Notes: generated from the sequence alone by a model not told the origin. A stretch of DNA of 64,000 bases from GWE2-42-39 sp034003625 (GCA_034003625.1 JAVEYG010000004.1:62001-126000); one strand, 5' to 3'; shown: positions 9,419 through 18,972, counted from the stretch's first letter. Program-made: numbers and translations.

Positions 9419-12400
9419 ATGAAATCTATATCTATGATTATTAATTTTAGAGTACTCATATTTAGTATGTTGCTGTTATACAGTCTTGATATTTCAGCTC
9501 AATCAGGGGTAAAATTATACCAGGAAGATTGGACACTACCAGGCTATAAATCGCCGATTCCCGATCCAAACCCAATATTCTTCAAGAATGAAGCCTATCA
9601 GGGGGCATCGAAATTCATTTATCCATACAAATTAATGGATAATATTGTCAGCGAAAAGGAACAAAAAACATTGAAAACTATCATTTTAGAAAATGAGTTT
9701 ATTAGACTTTGTATCTCTCCTGAAATAGGCGGAAAACTTTACTACGCCACCGATAAAACCAATGGGTACAACTTTGTCTATAAAAACGGAACATTCAAAC
9801 CTGCAAATGTTGGTATGCACGGTGCCTGGGTATCTGGTGGTATAGAATGGTGTCTTATCCATCATCACCGTCCGTCAACTTTTCTTCCAACTGATTACGA
9901 ATTGGTGGAGAATGCAGATGGTAGCAAAACCGTTTGGGTGGGCGAAACTGAAGAACGTCATCGTATGCGCTGGGCTGTTGGCCTTACTGTTTTTCCGGGA
10001 AAATCATATTTTCAAACAGAAGTGAAAATCCATAACCGAACAGCTGTTGCTCAATCGTTCCTGTACTGGGCTAATATTGCCACACATGTAAATGAAAATT
10101 ATCAAATACTCTTTCCTCCAAGTGTACAAAATGTAATGTACCATGCTAAAAATAATTTTGCGCACTGGCCCATTGCCGATGAAGTATACAATGAAATTGA
10201 TTATCGAGGCAATGTTGACTTGAGTTGGTGGAAAAATCATCCAAATCCGAACTCATTCTTTGCGTACGACTTGAAACAGGATTTTATGGGCGGGTACGAT
10301 CACGGATCAGAAACCGGAACAGTCCATATTGCCGATCATAACGTGGTAAAAGGCGCCAAATTGTGGGAGTGGGGCTCTGGCAAAACTGGTAAAATTTGGG
10401 AGAAAGCTTTAAGTGATACAGATGGAGCTTATGCCGAATTAATGGTGGGCGCATATTCTGATAATCAGCCCGATTATAGCTGGATTAAGCCCTACGAACT
10501 TAAGTCATTTAAACAATATTGGTACCCTATCAAAAATATTGGTGGGTTCAAATCTGCAAATCTAAACGGTGCCGTTAATCTTACTGTTGAAAATGACAAA
10601 TCGAAATTAGCTTATTATTCAACCTGTCAGGTCGATCATGCCAAGATGGTATTGACAAGTAAAGGCAAAGTCATATTTGAAAAAGAGGCAAGGCTTTCTC
10701 CAGATAAGACATTTGCTACAGAGGTTAAGTTGGACAAGGAAACCAAAGAAACAGACTTACGAACTTATTTGCTAAATACCAAGACTGGAGATACTTTATT
10801 GAGCTATCAACCTGTTAAATACGAATATAAGAAAGAACTCCCTCCGGTAGTAGAAGTGCCAAAAAATCCTTCCGAATATAAAACTGTAGAGGAATTGTAC
10901 CTTACCGGTAGCCGCATCAAACAGTTCCACAATGCCACTTTAGATGCCGAAGTTTATTATAATGAAGCTCTGAAACACGATCCGGGTGATATCAGGACCA
11001 ATGTGGCTTTAGGAAATATCTATCTGAAAAAAGCCAATTATGGAATGGCCATAACCCACTTAAGGACCGCCATTAAACGTCTAACTGCCAACTATACCCG
11101 CCCAGAATCATGCGAAGCTTTGTATTTATTGGGCGTGGCATTGAAAGCTACTGGACAATACGCTAGCGCTATCGACACCCTCAACAGAGCAGCCTGGGAT
11201 TATACTTACAAAGCAGCTTCGTTCTGTGAGTTATCAAAAATTTCCTGCATCCAAATGAACTATCCGCTTGCATTGGAGCAAATTAATAAATCTTTGGTCG
11301 CTAATCCTGAAAATTTTACAGCATTCAGCATTAAAGCTAATATTCTGCGTAATCTGGGTAACCCAGACGAAGCAAAGGTTTTATTGGATAATGTAATAAA
11401 AATTGATCCGCTCGATTTCTTTGCAATAAGTACCAGGTGTTTTGCTTCCGGTAGTGATCAACAACCCTTACAAGATTTCAGGACAAAAATGCGCAAGTCC
11501 GATCAGAACTATCTGGAACTAGTAACCGATTTTATAAATATTGGCCAGTGGAATGATGCGGTTAATGTGTTGGAGATATATCTTGATGAGGTAAAAGGTA
11601 ATTGGGTAAATCCTGAAGCATATTATTATCTGGGATATTGCAACCTGAACCTGAAAAAAACAGATGAAGCAAAAACTTGGTTCAAAAAAGGAGCTGACCA
11701 ATCGGTTGAATTTTGTTTTCCATTCCGCTTTGAATCTATAAAAGTATTTCAAAGTGGGGTTTCCATCAATGATAATGATGCTAATGCCTACTATTATTTG
11801 GGCAATATCTATTACGACCATCAGCCACAGCTTGCGATTCAATACTGGGAAAAAGCTGTTGTGTTAGATCCATCGTTTGCTATAGCTTTTCGCAATCTGG
11901 GCTGGGGCTATTATCGTTGCGAAAACAACATTCCAAAAGCGATTGCTGCTTATGAAAAAGCGATTTTTGCTAAAAATGATGATCCAATGTATTATGCAGA
12001 ACTGGACGTACTTTACGAAATAAACAATACTGACCTGCAAACCCGATTAAAGTTATTCCAAAACAAACATGAAGTAGTGAAGAGACGCGCCGATTCATGG
12101 TATAGGGAGGCAAGAGTGTTGAATTTGAATGGTGAGTACGCTAGGGTGATTCAGGATTTGACTGAGAATAATTTTGCCATTCGGGAAGGTCAGAATCATT
12201 TACGCGAAGCTAATGTTGATGCAAGCATTTTGTTGGGACGAAAGTTTCTAGATGAATTAAAATATAATGAAGCATTAACTGTGTTGTTAAATGCGCATTA
12301 TCTACCAGGAAAAGACGTTGAGAAGCAAGAATGTGATGATGAGAGGATGCCCCAAATTGATTTTTATATAGGATTGATTTATAAATTGATGGGAAATAAA

Positions 12401-12751
12401 AAGCAAAGTAGTTTTTATTTTACCAGATCATCAGAATACAAATTACCGGACAATAATTTTCTAAAATACTATCAGGCAATGGCCTTACTAAACTTGGGAC
12501 AGAAAAATAAAGCAGATAGCATTTTTGAGGCATTGGTGAAATTTGGCAATGATCGCCTATCCAAAGGGGCAGGGGTTGATTTCTTTGCCAAATATGGTGA
12601 ACGTGAAACTGAAAATATGGCCAAGTCAAATGCATATCTGCTCAAAGGGTTAGGACTTAAGGGGCTCAATAAAGCCATTGAGTCTAAAGAAAACCTGACT
12701 AAGGCAGTAGAGTTTTATGCAAGCAATATTTGGGCTAAAGCAGAGATGTAG
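9419..12751 (+). CDS. DUF5107 domain protein with long C-terminal TPR array
   Basis: Large secreted protein of uncertain activity. The frame is open from 9398, overlapping the upstream gene, but ATG 9419 (MKSISMIINFRVLIF) begins the signal peptide and sits 5 bp after that gene's stop; this gives 1110 aa. Residues about 30-480 match the DUF5107 pattern, a beta-sandwich resembling aldose epimerase-like folds (LCISPEIGGKLYYATDKTNG, WVSGGIEWCLIHHHRP, WGSGKTGKIWEKALSD). From about 490 onward there are repeated TPR helices (DIRTNVALGNIYLKKANYG; YYYLGNIYYDHQPQLAIQYW). Such proteins recur in polysaccharide loci. A sugar-processing role with the TPRs as a partner-docking scaffold is inference; no catalytic residue can be named from sequence alone. 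Confidence 0.78.
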   Translation: MKSISMIINFRVLIFSMLLLYSLDISAQSGVKLYQEDWTLPGYKSPIPDPNPIFFKNEAYQGASKFIYPYKLMDNIVSEKEQKTLKTIILENEFIRLCISPEIGGKLYYATDKTNGYNFVYKNGTFKPANVGMHGAWVSGGIEWCLIHHHRPSTFLPTDYELVENADGSKTVWVGETEERHRMRWAVGLTVFPGKSYFQTEVKIHNRTAVAQSFLYWANIATHVNENYQILFPPSVQNVMYHAKNNFAHWPIADEVYNEIDYRGNVDLSWWKNHPNPNSFFAYDLKQDFMGGYDHGSETGTVHIADHNVVKGAKLWEWGSGKTGKIWEKALSDTDGAYAELMVGAYSDNQPDYSWIKPYELKSFKQYWYPIKNIGGFKSANLNGAVNLTVENDKSKLAYYSTCQVDHAKMVLTSKGKVIFEKEARLSPDKTFATEVKLDKETKETDLRTYLLNTKTGDTLLSYQPVKYEYKKELPPVVEVPKNPSEYKTVEELYLTGSRIKQFHNATLDAEVYYNEALKHDPGDIRTNVALGNIYLKKANYGMAITHLRTAIKRLTANYTRPESCEALYLLGVALKATGQYASAIDTLNRAAWDYTYKAASFCELSKISCIQMNYPLALEQINKSLVANPENFTAFSIKANILRNLGNPDEAKVLLDNVIKIDPLDFFAISTRCFASGSDQQPLQDFRTKMRKSDQNYLELVTDFINIGQWNDAVNVLEIYLDEVKGNWVNPEAYYYLGYCNLNLKKTDEAKTWFKKGADQSVEFCFPFRFESIKVFQSGVSINDNDANAYYYLGNIYYDHQPQLAIQYWEKAVVLDPSFAIAFRNLGWGYYRCENNIPKAIAAYEKAIFAKNDDPMYYAELDVLYEINNTDLQTRLKLFQNKHEVVKRRADSWYREARVLNLNGEYARVIQDLTENNFAIREGQNHLREANVDASILLGRKFLDELKYNEALTVLLNAHYLPGKDVEKQECDDERMPQIDFYIGLIYKLMGNKKQSSFYFTRSSEYKLPDNNFLKYYQAMALLNLGQKNKADSIFEALVKFGNDRLSKGAGVDFFAKYGERETENMAKSNAYLLKGLGLKGLNKAIESKENLTKAVEFYASNIWAKAEM

Positions 12752-13191
12752 CCGGATATATGTTTTCTGTAAAAAGAAATCAAAAGAAGCAGGAGATGCT
12801 CAAAACACCTCCTGCCCTTACTCCCGCATTTGCGAAATGTTTCTATTGTAAAATGAAAAGTTGGCGATTATTAAATATATGATGTTATCTGAATACTTTA
12901 CGAAGTGTCAGCTAAACTCATGAAGTGGAGAATACTATAGTCATCGGTAACCATGTTGTTCTCCTGGAAACTTTTCTCCCTATAATTAATAAGTAGAGGA
13001 TAACCCACCTGCAGTTTGTGGATGGGTTCTTAAAAACATACGTTATTGACTATAATTCGAGTATTATAAAAACGTTTAAATCATAATCTCCAAAGTGTTG
13101 TGATCATATTCCATTGACGGTTCGTCGTAACTTATACTTTCCTCTTCAATACGAATTAAAATTTTTCAAAATATAGCTTTTATAACCATAA
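12752..13191 (+). other. 440-bp intergenic region separating PUL 1 from the T9SS/GH29/SGNH cluster
   Basis: No credible ORF is visible. It holds a 7-bp GC-rich stem (12789-12795 with 12809-12815, strand GCAGGAG) 38 bp after the preceding stop, a plausible weak terminator, and a smaller imperfect stem around 13002-13028. Just before the next start there is a promoter-like TATAGCTTTTATA stretch near 13170, which only loosely fits the Bacteroidota TAnnTTTG box. Composition is AT-rich and becomes more GC-rich in the following genes, marking a likely transcription-unit boundary. Confidence 0.5.
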
Positions 13192-15750
13192 ATGAAAATC
13201 AATATGCCTAGTACTAAAATTCATTTTATGGCAGTCCTGATAATGACGATTGCCATAGTGCCATGCTTTTCCCAAACATCTACAATTGTTGTAAAGACAA
13301 ATGAGACTGTAAGTACTTCGGGGCGGAACGACATTGGAGTCTTGCGTAATTACTTTTTTTCAGGATCTCCCAATGATGATAATCTGACCAATGGCCCCAA
13401 TCAGGCATTATGGCCGGTAACAATGGACTATACGAATGCTATAGGGGCACATGGTATGCGTTCCATTAACGGAGAACGGGATTGCAGCCTTGATGCCAAT
13501 GGAAATTTTACACCAAGCAACAACCTTATTAGGCATCTTAACATTCTCCACGATAGCCAAAGGGATTTGCACTTTATTGTTGGGCAATCGAGACCCCCGG
13601 TTTTTCCTGATGGTGCCTGGAATTGGGATGCCGGGCAATGGAACGCCTATGAGGATTACGCCTACAAATGTATAAAATACGTGATGGTCGATTATAAAGG
13701 TGGCTTTCAGAAATCGATTATTGAAGTTGGAAATGAACTGGACATTTCCGGCACCGAGGGGTACTGGTTCGTAGACGGGAAATGGAACAATTCGGATTTA
13801 AAAGCATATGCGGGGTATATAAAATGCTATGCCGAATGGTCTGACGCCATAAAGCGATTCAATAAAGATTATCCTCAAAAGCAAGTCCGGCTTTTTGGCC
13901 CGGCCATTACCACCTATACTTTTTGGTACACCCCCAACTTAAACTGGGGACTGAAATTTATTGAGGATGCAAAAACCAACAACTGGCAGTTCGATGGTCT
14001 GTCATTTCATGAATATGGAGCCGAAATGCTGGGTGGCCGCCCTGATTATTCAGGGGGCAAACTACCCAGCTTTAAATCAGTAATTAAACAATTACAGGAC
14101 CAACTGGACTTGTTCGGTTTCACCAATACCGAACTCTGGATAACGGAGTGGGGTTGTACAACATGGACTGGCACAGAGCGGATCAAGAATAACTACAGGC
14201 CGGTAGGCGGGGCTTTTGCTGCAGCTTTTATGCATGAGGGCCTCGATAATGGGGTTGATGGCATGGTGCCCCTACGTCTAAGGGATGAAAACAGCAGCTC
14301 GGGATGGGACCGTTTAGGTTGTTTAGCTACCATTAACGGTGTTGTATACCCCAAACCTACTTACAATGTCTACCGGATGTTTTACCAGTTGCCCGGGCAG
14401 CGAAAAAAAACAGAGTGGCAAAACCCCAATGTTCAGCTTGGTGCTATTGCTTCGGCCAGTAGTGATTCGATTGGGGTGATTGTATATAACTATGACTGGG
14501 ACAATCAGAATATTGTAGATCGTAGTGAGCCTCATGATGTACAGGTTAAAATCTCCGGAACAAACCTCCCCGACAGTGTTACCGTCAGGCGATTTCTCAT
14601 GGATGCTCAGACCAGTAACGTGGCCAAATATGTGGATGCAGGACTTGTTCCTTCAGTGGCTGATTGTGAACTCCAAAAAGTGGAGGAATATACTGTAAAA
14701 CCTGTTGGAGGTATAATTACCTTACCGACAAAGACTATTGGCCAATCGGCAGTTTCTCTTTGGTTGGTGCTATTGACCGTCGATGTGCAGGCTCCAACTG
14801 CTCCGGTAGGATTAACTCCATCGAAAATCACCGAGACCTCTTTTACTTTGGAGTGGACAGCTTCAACGGATAACGTAGGTGTAAAGGGTTATGATATATA
14901 TGAAGGAAGTGTCTTAAAAGGAAGTACATCGTCTAATTCATTTAATATGATCGGTCTTTCCTGCAATACAACTTATGCCATGACGGTGAAAGCAAAAGAT
15001 GCCTCCGGAAATATCTCGGCTTTGAGTGGCACGCTAAATGTAACCACAAGCGACTGTGGTTCTGAAATAATCAAAGACAATACCGACTTAACCGGCATCG
15101 CCCTTGTCGGTAATTGGACTACAAGCGCTTTTAATGCAGGTTATTATGGCACCAATTATCTGCATGATGGTAACGCCGGGGCAACAGGAGGGAAGAGTGC
15201 GAAGTTTACTCCTACAATCCCCACTACCGGTTCTTACAATGTTTATGTTCGTTGTATTGCGGGATCGGTTTGGGCCACTAATGCGCCCATTGACGTGGTT
15301 GACGTAGCAGGAAGGACACATACGTTAAGCGTAAATCTGCAAAACAATAGCGGAATCTGGGTTTTGCTGGGAACCTTCGACTTTAGTGCCGGAACATCGG
15401 GCTATGTAAAAATCAGAAACGATGGCGCCAACGGGAATGTGATTGCTGATGCAGTCAAGTGGGTATTCGTTACCGGCACTACAACCACCGATATAGAAAG
15501 TTTGGAAGAGCCCAAAGGGGATATTTTCAGATTGTTCCCAAATCCGGCAGATAATAAGGTATATATTCAGGGGAAGTCTGAAATTTTTCCAGTTGAAGTA
15601 ACCTTATATGATATATCCGGTCGCGCTGTTCTTCAAGAAACATTAAATCCAGGATTGCCATTGAACATTGAAACCCTTCAAAAGGGAATTTATATTGTCA
15701 GGATTTCAGGTAAAAAGCAAACCCGGAACTTTAGGTTGATTAAAAGATGA
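13192..15750 (+). CDS. Secreted clan GH-A (GH39-like) glycoside hydrolase with FN3, golvesin-like and T9SS sorting domains
   Basis: Multi-domain secreted enzyme of 852 aa. A signal peptide ends near CFSQTS. Residues about 30-420 form a TIM-barrel glycosidase with acid/base Glu about 182 in IIEVGNELDISG and nucleophile Glu about 319 in ELWITEWGC, the spacing typical of GH39/GH30-like enzymes; exact family is not certain. A beta-domain follows (to about 530), then a fibronectin type III module (about 533-620), a golvesin/CBM-like module (about 628-760; YYGTNYLHDGNAG, NVIADAVKWVF) and a T9SS type A tail (FRLFPNPADNKVYIQG, GIYIVRISGKK). The tail predicts export by the type IX system and surface attachment or release. 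It heads a cluster with GH29 and SGNH genes. Base composition is more GC-rich than in PUL 1. Confidence 0.85.
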   Translation: MKINMPSTKIHFMAVLIMTIAIVPCFSQTSTIVVKTNETVSTSGRNDIGVLRNYFFSGSPNDDNLTNGPNQALWPVTMDYTNAIGAHGMRSINGERDCSLDANGNFTPSNNLIRHLNILHDSQRDLHFIVGQSRPPVFPDGAWNWDAGQWNAYEDYAYKCIKYVMVDYKGGFQKSIIEVGNELDISGTEGYWFVDGKWNNSDLKAYAGYIKCYAEWSDAIKRFNKDYPQKQVRLFGPAITTYTFWYTPNLNWGLKFIEDAKTNNWQFDGLSFHEYGAEMLGGRPDYSGGKLPSFKSVIKQLQDQLDLFGFTNTELWITEWGCTTWTGTERIKNNYRPVGGAFAAAFMHEGLDNGVDGMVPLRLRDENSSSGWDRLGCLATINGVVYPKPTYNVYRMFYQLPGQRKKTEWQNPNVQLGAIASASSDSIGVIVYNYDWDNQNIVDRSEPHDVQVKISGTNLPDSVTVRRFLMDAQTSNVAKYVDAGLVPSVADCELQKVEEYTVKPVGGIITLPTKTIGQSAVSLWLVLLTVDVQAPTAPVGLTPSKITETSFTLEWTASTDNVGVKGYDIYEGSVLKGSTSSNSFNMIGLSCNTTYAMTVKAKDASGNISALSGTLNVTTSDCGSEIIKDNTDLTGIALVGNWTTSAFNAGYYGTNYLHDGNAGATGGKSAKFTPTIPTTGSYNVYVRCIAGSVWATNAPIDVVDVAGRTHTLSVNLQNNSGIWVLLGTFDFSAGTSGYVKIRNDGANGNVIADAVKWVFVTGTTTTDIESLEEPKGDIFRLFPNPADNKVYIQGKSEIFPVEVTLYDISGRAVLQETLNPGLPLNIETLQKGIYIVRISGKKQTRNFRLIKR

Positions 15751-15809
15751 ACTGATACTAACAGGTTTCTGATAGTTGAAAATAAATAAACCTCTATAAC
15801 CTTTTAAAA

Positions 15810-17204
15810 ATGAGAACGAATTTACTAATCATTGTTTTCCTGATATCATTGATTCACTTCTGTGGGAACGGAATTGCCCAGGATAAACGCCCGCCCTACA
15901 AGTACCCTGCAGAGCCCGAAGTACTTGAAAAGATCAGAAACTGGCAGGACCAGAAGTTTGGATTGTTTATGCACTGGGGGACCTACAGCCAGTGGGGAAT
16001 TGTGGAGTCGTGGTCGATTTGCCCCGAAGACTGGCCTTTTACTTCAGTCCGTCCCAGGGACAAAAGCTATTTTGAATATGTGAAGGAGTATGAAAACCTG
16101 ATCACCACATTTAACCCGGTCAAGTTTAACCCTGAAAAATGGGCCAAAGCAGCAAAATATGCCGGGATGAAGTACGTTGTGTTCACCACCAAACACCACG
16201 ACGGGTTCAACATGTTCGATACAAAGCAATCGGATTACCGGATTACCGGTAAATTGTGCCCGTTTAATTCCAACCCACGTGCCAATCTCACGAAGGAAGT
16301 TTTTAATGCTTTCCGTAGTGAGAACTTTATGGCCGGGGCCTATTATTCCATTACCGACTGGCACAACAAGGATTACTGGTGGGATTATTTTCCCCCGCAC
16401 GACCGGGGAATCAACTATTCGGCGGATAAATACCCGGAGAAATGGAAACGGCTGAACGATTTTATTTATAACCAGTTGGAAGAACTGACCGGTGGCGAAT
16501 ATGGCAAACTGGACCTTCTGTGGTTTGACCTGTGCAATGTTTCGAAAGAACGATCTCCTGACTGGGATCGGTTTGCAAAGATGGCCCGGGCAAACCAACC
16601 CGGGATAATGATGGTTGCCCGCTATACAAACGGGCAGTATGAAAACTACCGTACCCCTGAACAGGAAGTGCCCGACAAAGCGTTGGATTACCCGTGGGAA
16701 ACCTGCATGACCATGGGGAATTCCTGGTCGTACAAGCCCAATGATGAGTATAAACCGGTTCACAAGTTGGTTCAGTTGCTCATTAATATCGTTTCGCGCG
16801 GGGGCAACTTTTTGCTCAACGTTGGTCCCGGCCCCGATGGCGAACTTGACCCGGTTGTTTATGACCGCTTAAAAGGGATTGGCGACTGGATGCAGATAAA
16901 CGGCGAAGCCATCTACGGAACGAAACCAATCGCCCCGTACCACGAAACAAAACTCGCGTTTACGCAAAAAGGCAAAACGGTTTATGCCTTTTACCTGCCG
17001 GATGAAAACGAAAAGGAGATGCCATCCAAAGTGATGATTTCTTCGATGCAGCCAGCAAAAGGCAGCCAGTTGTTTCTGTTGGGTTACCAGAAACCACTAA
17101 CATGGGAAACGAATGGCAAAGGGATCGTGATCAACATCCCAAAGTCGTTACAGAAAGCCCCCGTGTGTCAGGATGCCTGGACATTTAAATTTCAAATCCA
17201 GTAA
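15810..17204 (+). CDS. GH29 alpha-L-fucosidase-type enzyme
   Basis: Single-domain GH29 exo-enzyme of 464 aa with a cleavable signal peptide (ending near GNGIAQDK), so probably periplasmic. Diagnostic segments: QKFGLFMHWGTYSQWG near the N-terminus, AKYAGMKYVVFTTKHHDGF, and DLLWFDLCNV with nucleophile Asp about 240; C-terminal VSRGGNFLLNVGPGPDGE is a strong family signature. Unlike the PUL 1 GH29 it lacks a CBM32 tail and is clearly divergent in sequence, so the two are unlikely to be recent duplicates. It lies between a T9SS glycosidase and an SGNH hydrolase (12-bp gap to the latter). Fucose or L-galactose are the candidate leaving sugars; the sequence alone does not decide. Confidence 0.9.
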   Translation: MRTNLLIIVFLISLIHFCGNGIAQDKRPPYKYPAEPEVLEKIRNWQDQKFGLFMHWGTYSQWGIVESWSICPEDWPFTSVRPRDKSYFEYVKEYENLITTFNPVKFNPEKWAKAAKYAGMKYVVFTTKHHDGFNMFDTKQSDYRITGKLCPFNSNPRANLTKEVFNAFRSENFMAGAYYSITDWHNKDYWWDYFPPHDRGINYSADKYPEKWKRLNDFIYNQLEELTGGEYGKLDLLWFDLCNVSKERSPDWDRFAKMARANQPGIMMVARYTNGQYENYRTPEQEVPDKALDYPWETCMTMGNSWSYKPNDEYKPVHKLVQLLINIVSRGGNFLLNVGPGPDGELDPVVYDRLKGIGDWMQINGEAIYGTKPIAPYHETKLAFTQKGKTVYAFYLPDENEKEMPSKVMISSMQPAKGSQLFLLGYQKPLTWETNGKGIVINIPKSLQKAPVCQDAWTFKFQIQ

Positions 17205-17216
17205 ACTACCAAAATC

Positions 17217-18524
17217 ATGAGAAAATATGAACACATTTTATTAGTCGCTATTTTTTTCTGTGTAACTACAGGAACATGGGCAAATGGACAGGGCGAAGGG
17301 AAAGCTAAAAATCCAGCTTTATCTAAATTTATAGAGTTTTACGAACGGGGCGGCCTTCCCAATTTTTTTGAAAAGGCCATGCATGGCGACTCGATAAAAG
17401 TAGCTTACCTGGGCGGAAGTATAACCGCCCAGAATGGCTGGCGGGTATATTCGCTTGACTGGTTTAAACAACGTTTTCCCAAAGCCGTATTTACTGAAAT
17501 CAATGCAGCAATTGGAGGAACAGGTTCTGATTTTGGCGTATTCCGGCTGCACGACCATGTACTGAAGTTCAAGCCTGATTTTGTTTTTGTGGAATTTGCA
17601 GTGAATGATGGTGGCGCCGCTGAAGAAAAAATCATCCGGTCAATGGAAGGGATTGTCAGGCAGGTATGGCAAGATAGCCCGAAGACAGATATCTGTTTTG
17701 TTTATACCATCGCGAACAACTTTTTGGAAACAGAACAGGGCGGGCAGTTACCAAATTCAGCTTTATACATGGAGAAAGTAGCGGATAAATACCAAATCCC
17801 TTCGATAAACTTTGGATTTGAAGTGGCCAGACAGGTAAAAGACAATCAACTGATATTTAAAGGAGAGGGAAAAGAGATAAATGGAAAGAAAGTTTTCAGC
17901 CCCGATGGCGTACACCCCAACACCGAAACAGGACATGTCATCTACCAGGAGGTATTACAACGGTCGTTCGGGAAAATGATCCCTGAAAAACCCGGACATG
18001 CAAAAAACCACACCCTGCACAAACCGCTTGCCCCTGATTATTTTGCACACACGCAAATGGTCGATTTTACAAAGGCGAAGTTGAGCAAAAACTGGGAAGC
18101 TCTTCAGGTTAAAGACCATCCTTTATTTTCAGGATTTGGAAAGTACCTGCAGCAAATCGGGAAAGCCGGCCAATCGGGAGAAACCCTGACGGTTCGTTTT
18201 AAGGGCAGGGCCATTGGCGCCTATGATATCATGGGACCGGACGCAGGCCGTGTGGTTGTTGAAATTGACGGGGTGGTAAAAGATACCCTTTCAAGATTTG
18301 ATCAGTATTGCACTTACCGGAGGATGAACTACTTTTTGATCGACCACCTGGAAAACAAAGATCATGAGGTGGTATTCAGGTCACTCTGTGAACCATTCGA
18401 CAAATCAGCCATCCTTACAAGGAAAGAGGATATGGCCAAAAATCCTGATAATTATAAAGCAAACAACTGGTATGTTGGGAAAATTTTGATTGACGGGGAG
18501 ATTCAAATCTCTGTGACTCGCTAA
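17217..18524 (+). CDS. Secreted SGNH/GDSL-family hydrolase (probable carbohydrate esterase)
   Basis: 435-aa serine hydrolase of the SGNH fold with an N-terminal signal peptide (to about WANGQG). All four blocks are visible: block I LGGSITAQNG with nucleophile Ser about 68, the oxyanion Gly in AAIGGTGSDFG, Asn in VEFAVNDGG, and the Asp/His pair in SPDGVHPNTETGH (Asp about 230, His about 233). About 150 C-terminal residues form an extra beta-rich domain. In glycan loci this family usually removes O-acetyl groups from polysaccharides; here it follows a GH29 with a 12-bp gap, so de-esterification before exo-cleavage is likely. Substrate is inferred, fold assignment is firm. A U-tract terminator lies downstream at 18652. 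Confidence 0.88.
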   Translation: MRKYEHILLVAIFFCVTTGTWANGQGEGKAKNPALSKFIEFYERGGLPNFFEKAMHGDSIKVAYLGGSITAQNGWRVYSLDWFKQRFPKAVFTEINAAIGGTGSDFGVFRLHDHVLKFKPDFVFVEFAVNDGGAAEEKIIRSMEGIVRQVWQDSPKTDICFVYTIANNFLETEQGGQLPNSALYMEKVADKYQIPSINFGFEVARQVKDNQLIFKGEGKEINGKKVFSPDGVHPNTETGHVIYQEVLQRSFGKMIPEKPGHAKNHTLHKPLAPDYFAHTQMVDFTKAKLSKNWEALQVKDHPLFSGFGKYLQQIGKAGQSGETLTVRFKGRAIGAYDIMGPDAGRVVVEIDGVVKDTLSRFDQYCTYRRMNYFLIDHLENKDHEVVFRSLCEPFDKSAILTRKEDMAKNPDNYKANNWYVGKILIDGEIQISVTR

Positions 18525-18554
18525 ATTCTCAGTTGTATGTTATTTGTAATAGCG

Positions 18555-18772
18555 TGAGTTCGATATAATCAATTCAGTATGAGTATGTAACCAAGGTAAT
18601 AAGATTGCAGCCATTGGTGTTTGTCCTGGCTGCTGAGCTTTATAATGTATGATAAGGTTTTAAAACCTTATTTTTTCATGGCAACCTAAGTAGAGATTAT
18701 ATTACAAACATGTCCAACCTTATTAACCTATTGTATTTCAATTATTAAATGTTCCATTTAATATCGAACTCA
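18555..18772 (+). repeat. MITE-like element with 12-bp terminal inverted repeats
   Basis: TGAGTTCGATAT at 18555-18566 is the exact reverse complement of 18761-18772, enclosing 218 bp with no ORF. The next few bases also show partial complementarity. It starts 30 bp after the SGNH gene stop and contains that gene's likely terminator. The pattern is that of a small non-autonomous transposon or interspersed repeat; no target duplication is obvious. Confidence 0.45.
18652..18676 (+). terminator. Intrinsic terminator after the SGNH hydrolase gene
   Basis: A 10-bp palindromic stem (ATAAGGTTTT / AAAACCTTAT, 18652-18671) followed directly by a run of T residues to 18676. Read on the + strand this fits a rho-independent terminator for the 13.2-18.5 kb gene cluster. 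The loop is minimal, so in RNA the central bases would open. A second, GC-richer stem (GCAGCCA / TGGCTGC) lies just upstream. Confidence 0.6.
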
Positions 18773-18825
18773 GGTTGATAAGCTTTCACAATCCGAATAG
18801 AGCAGGAATGAAAATTTTTTTGAAA

Positions 18826-18891
18826 GTATAGGATGAGTATAGGATGAGTGTACCATCAGTGTAGGATGAGTATAGGAATAGTATAGGATGA
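18826..18891 (+). repeat. Left array: six tandem 11-bp units
   Basis: Six contiguous 11-bp units, 66 bp in all. Units 1, 2 and 6 are GTATAGGATGA; unit 3 is GTGTACCATCA; unit 4 GTGTAGGATGA; unit 5 GTATAGGAATA. The last unit abuts the 12-bp inverted repeat at 18892 with no gap. Position 11 is always A and position 3 always a purine. A period of 11 is about one helical turn and would break any reading frame, so the array is non-coding. Confidence 0.8.
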
Positions 18892-18903
18892 TAAAGCTCC
18901 GGA
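18892..18903 (+). repeat. Left 12-bp inverted repeat bracketing the 191-aa gene
   Basis: TAAAGCTCCGGA, the exact reverse complement of 19559-19570. It lies 69 bp before the ORF start and immediately after the left 11-bp array. Confidence 0.75.
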
Positions 18904-18972
18904 CCAGTAATACGTATAAAAAAAAACAAATTTTTATTAACCGTCCCTTTCGGGACATAAACAATTAAATGT

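Noticed and set aside
16044..16763. 239-aa ORF on the - strand
   Set aside because: It lies wholly opposite the GH29 gene with clear family motifs; its Ile/Val/His/Pro-rich translation is the usual shadow of a GC-rich gene.
18826..18891. CRISPR array
   Set aside because: The units are 11 bp, contiguous and without spacers, and no Cas gene is present; this is a tandem repeat array, not a repeat-spacer structure.
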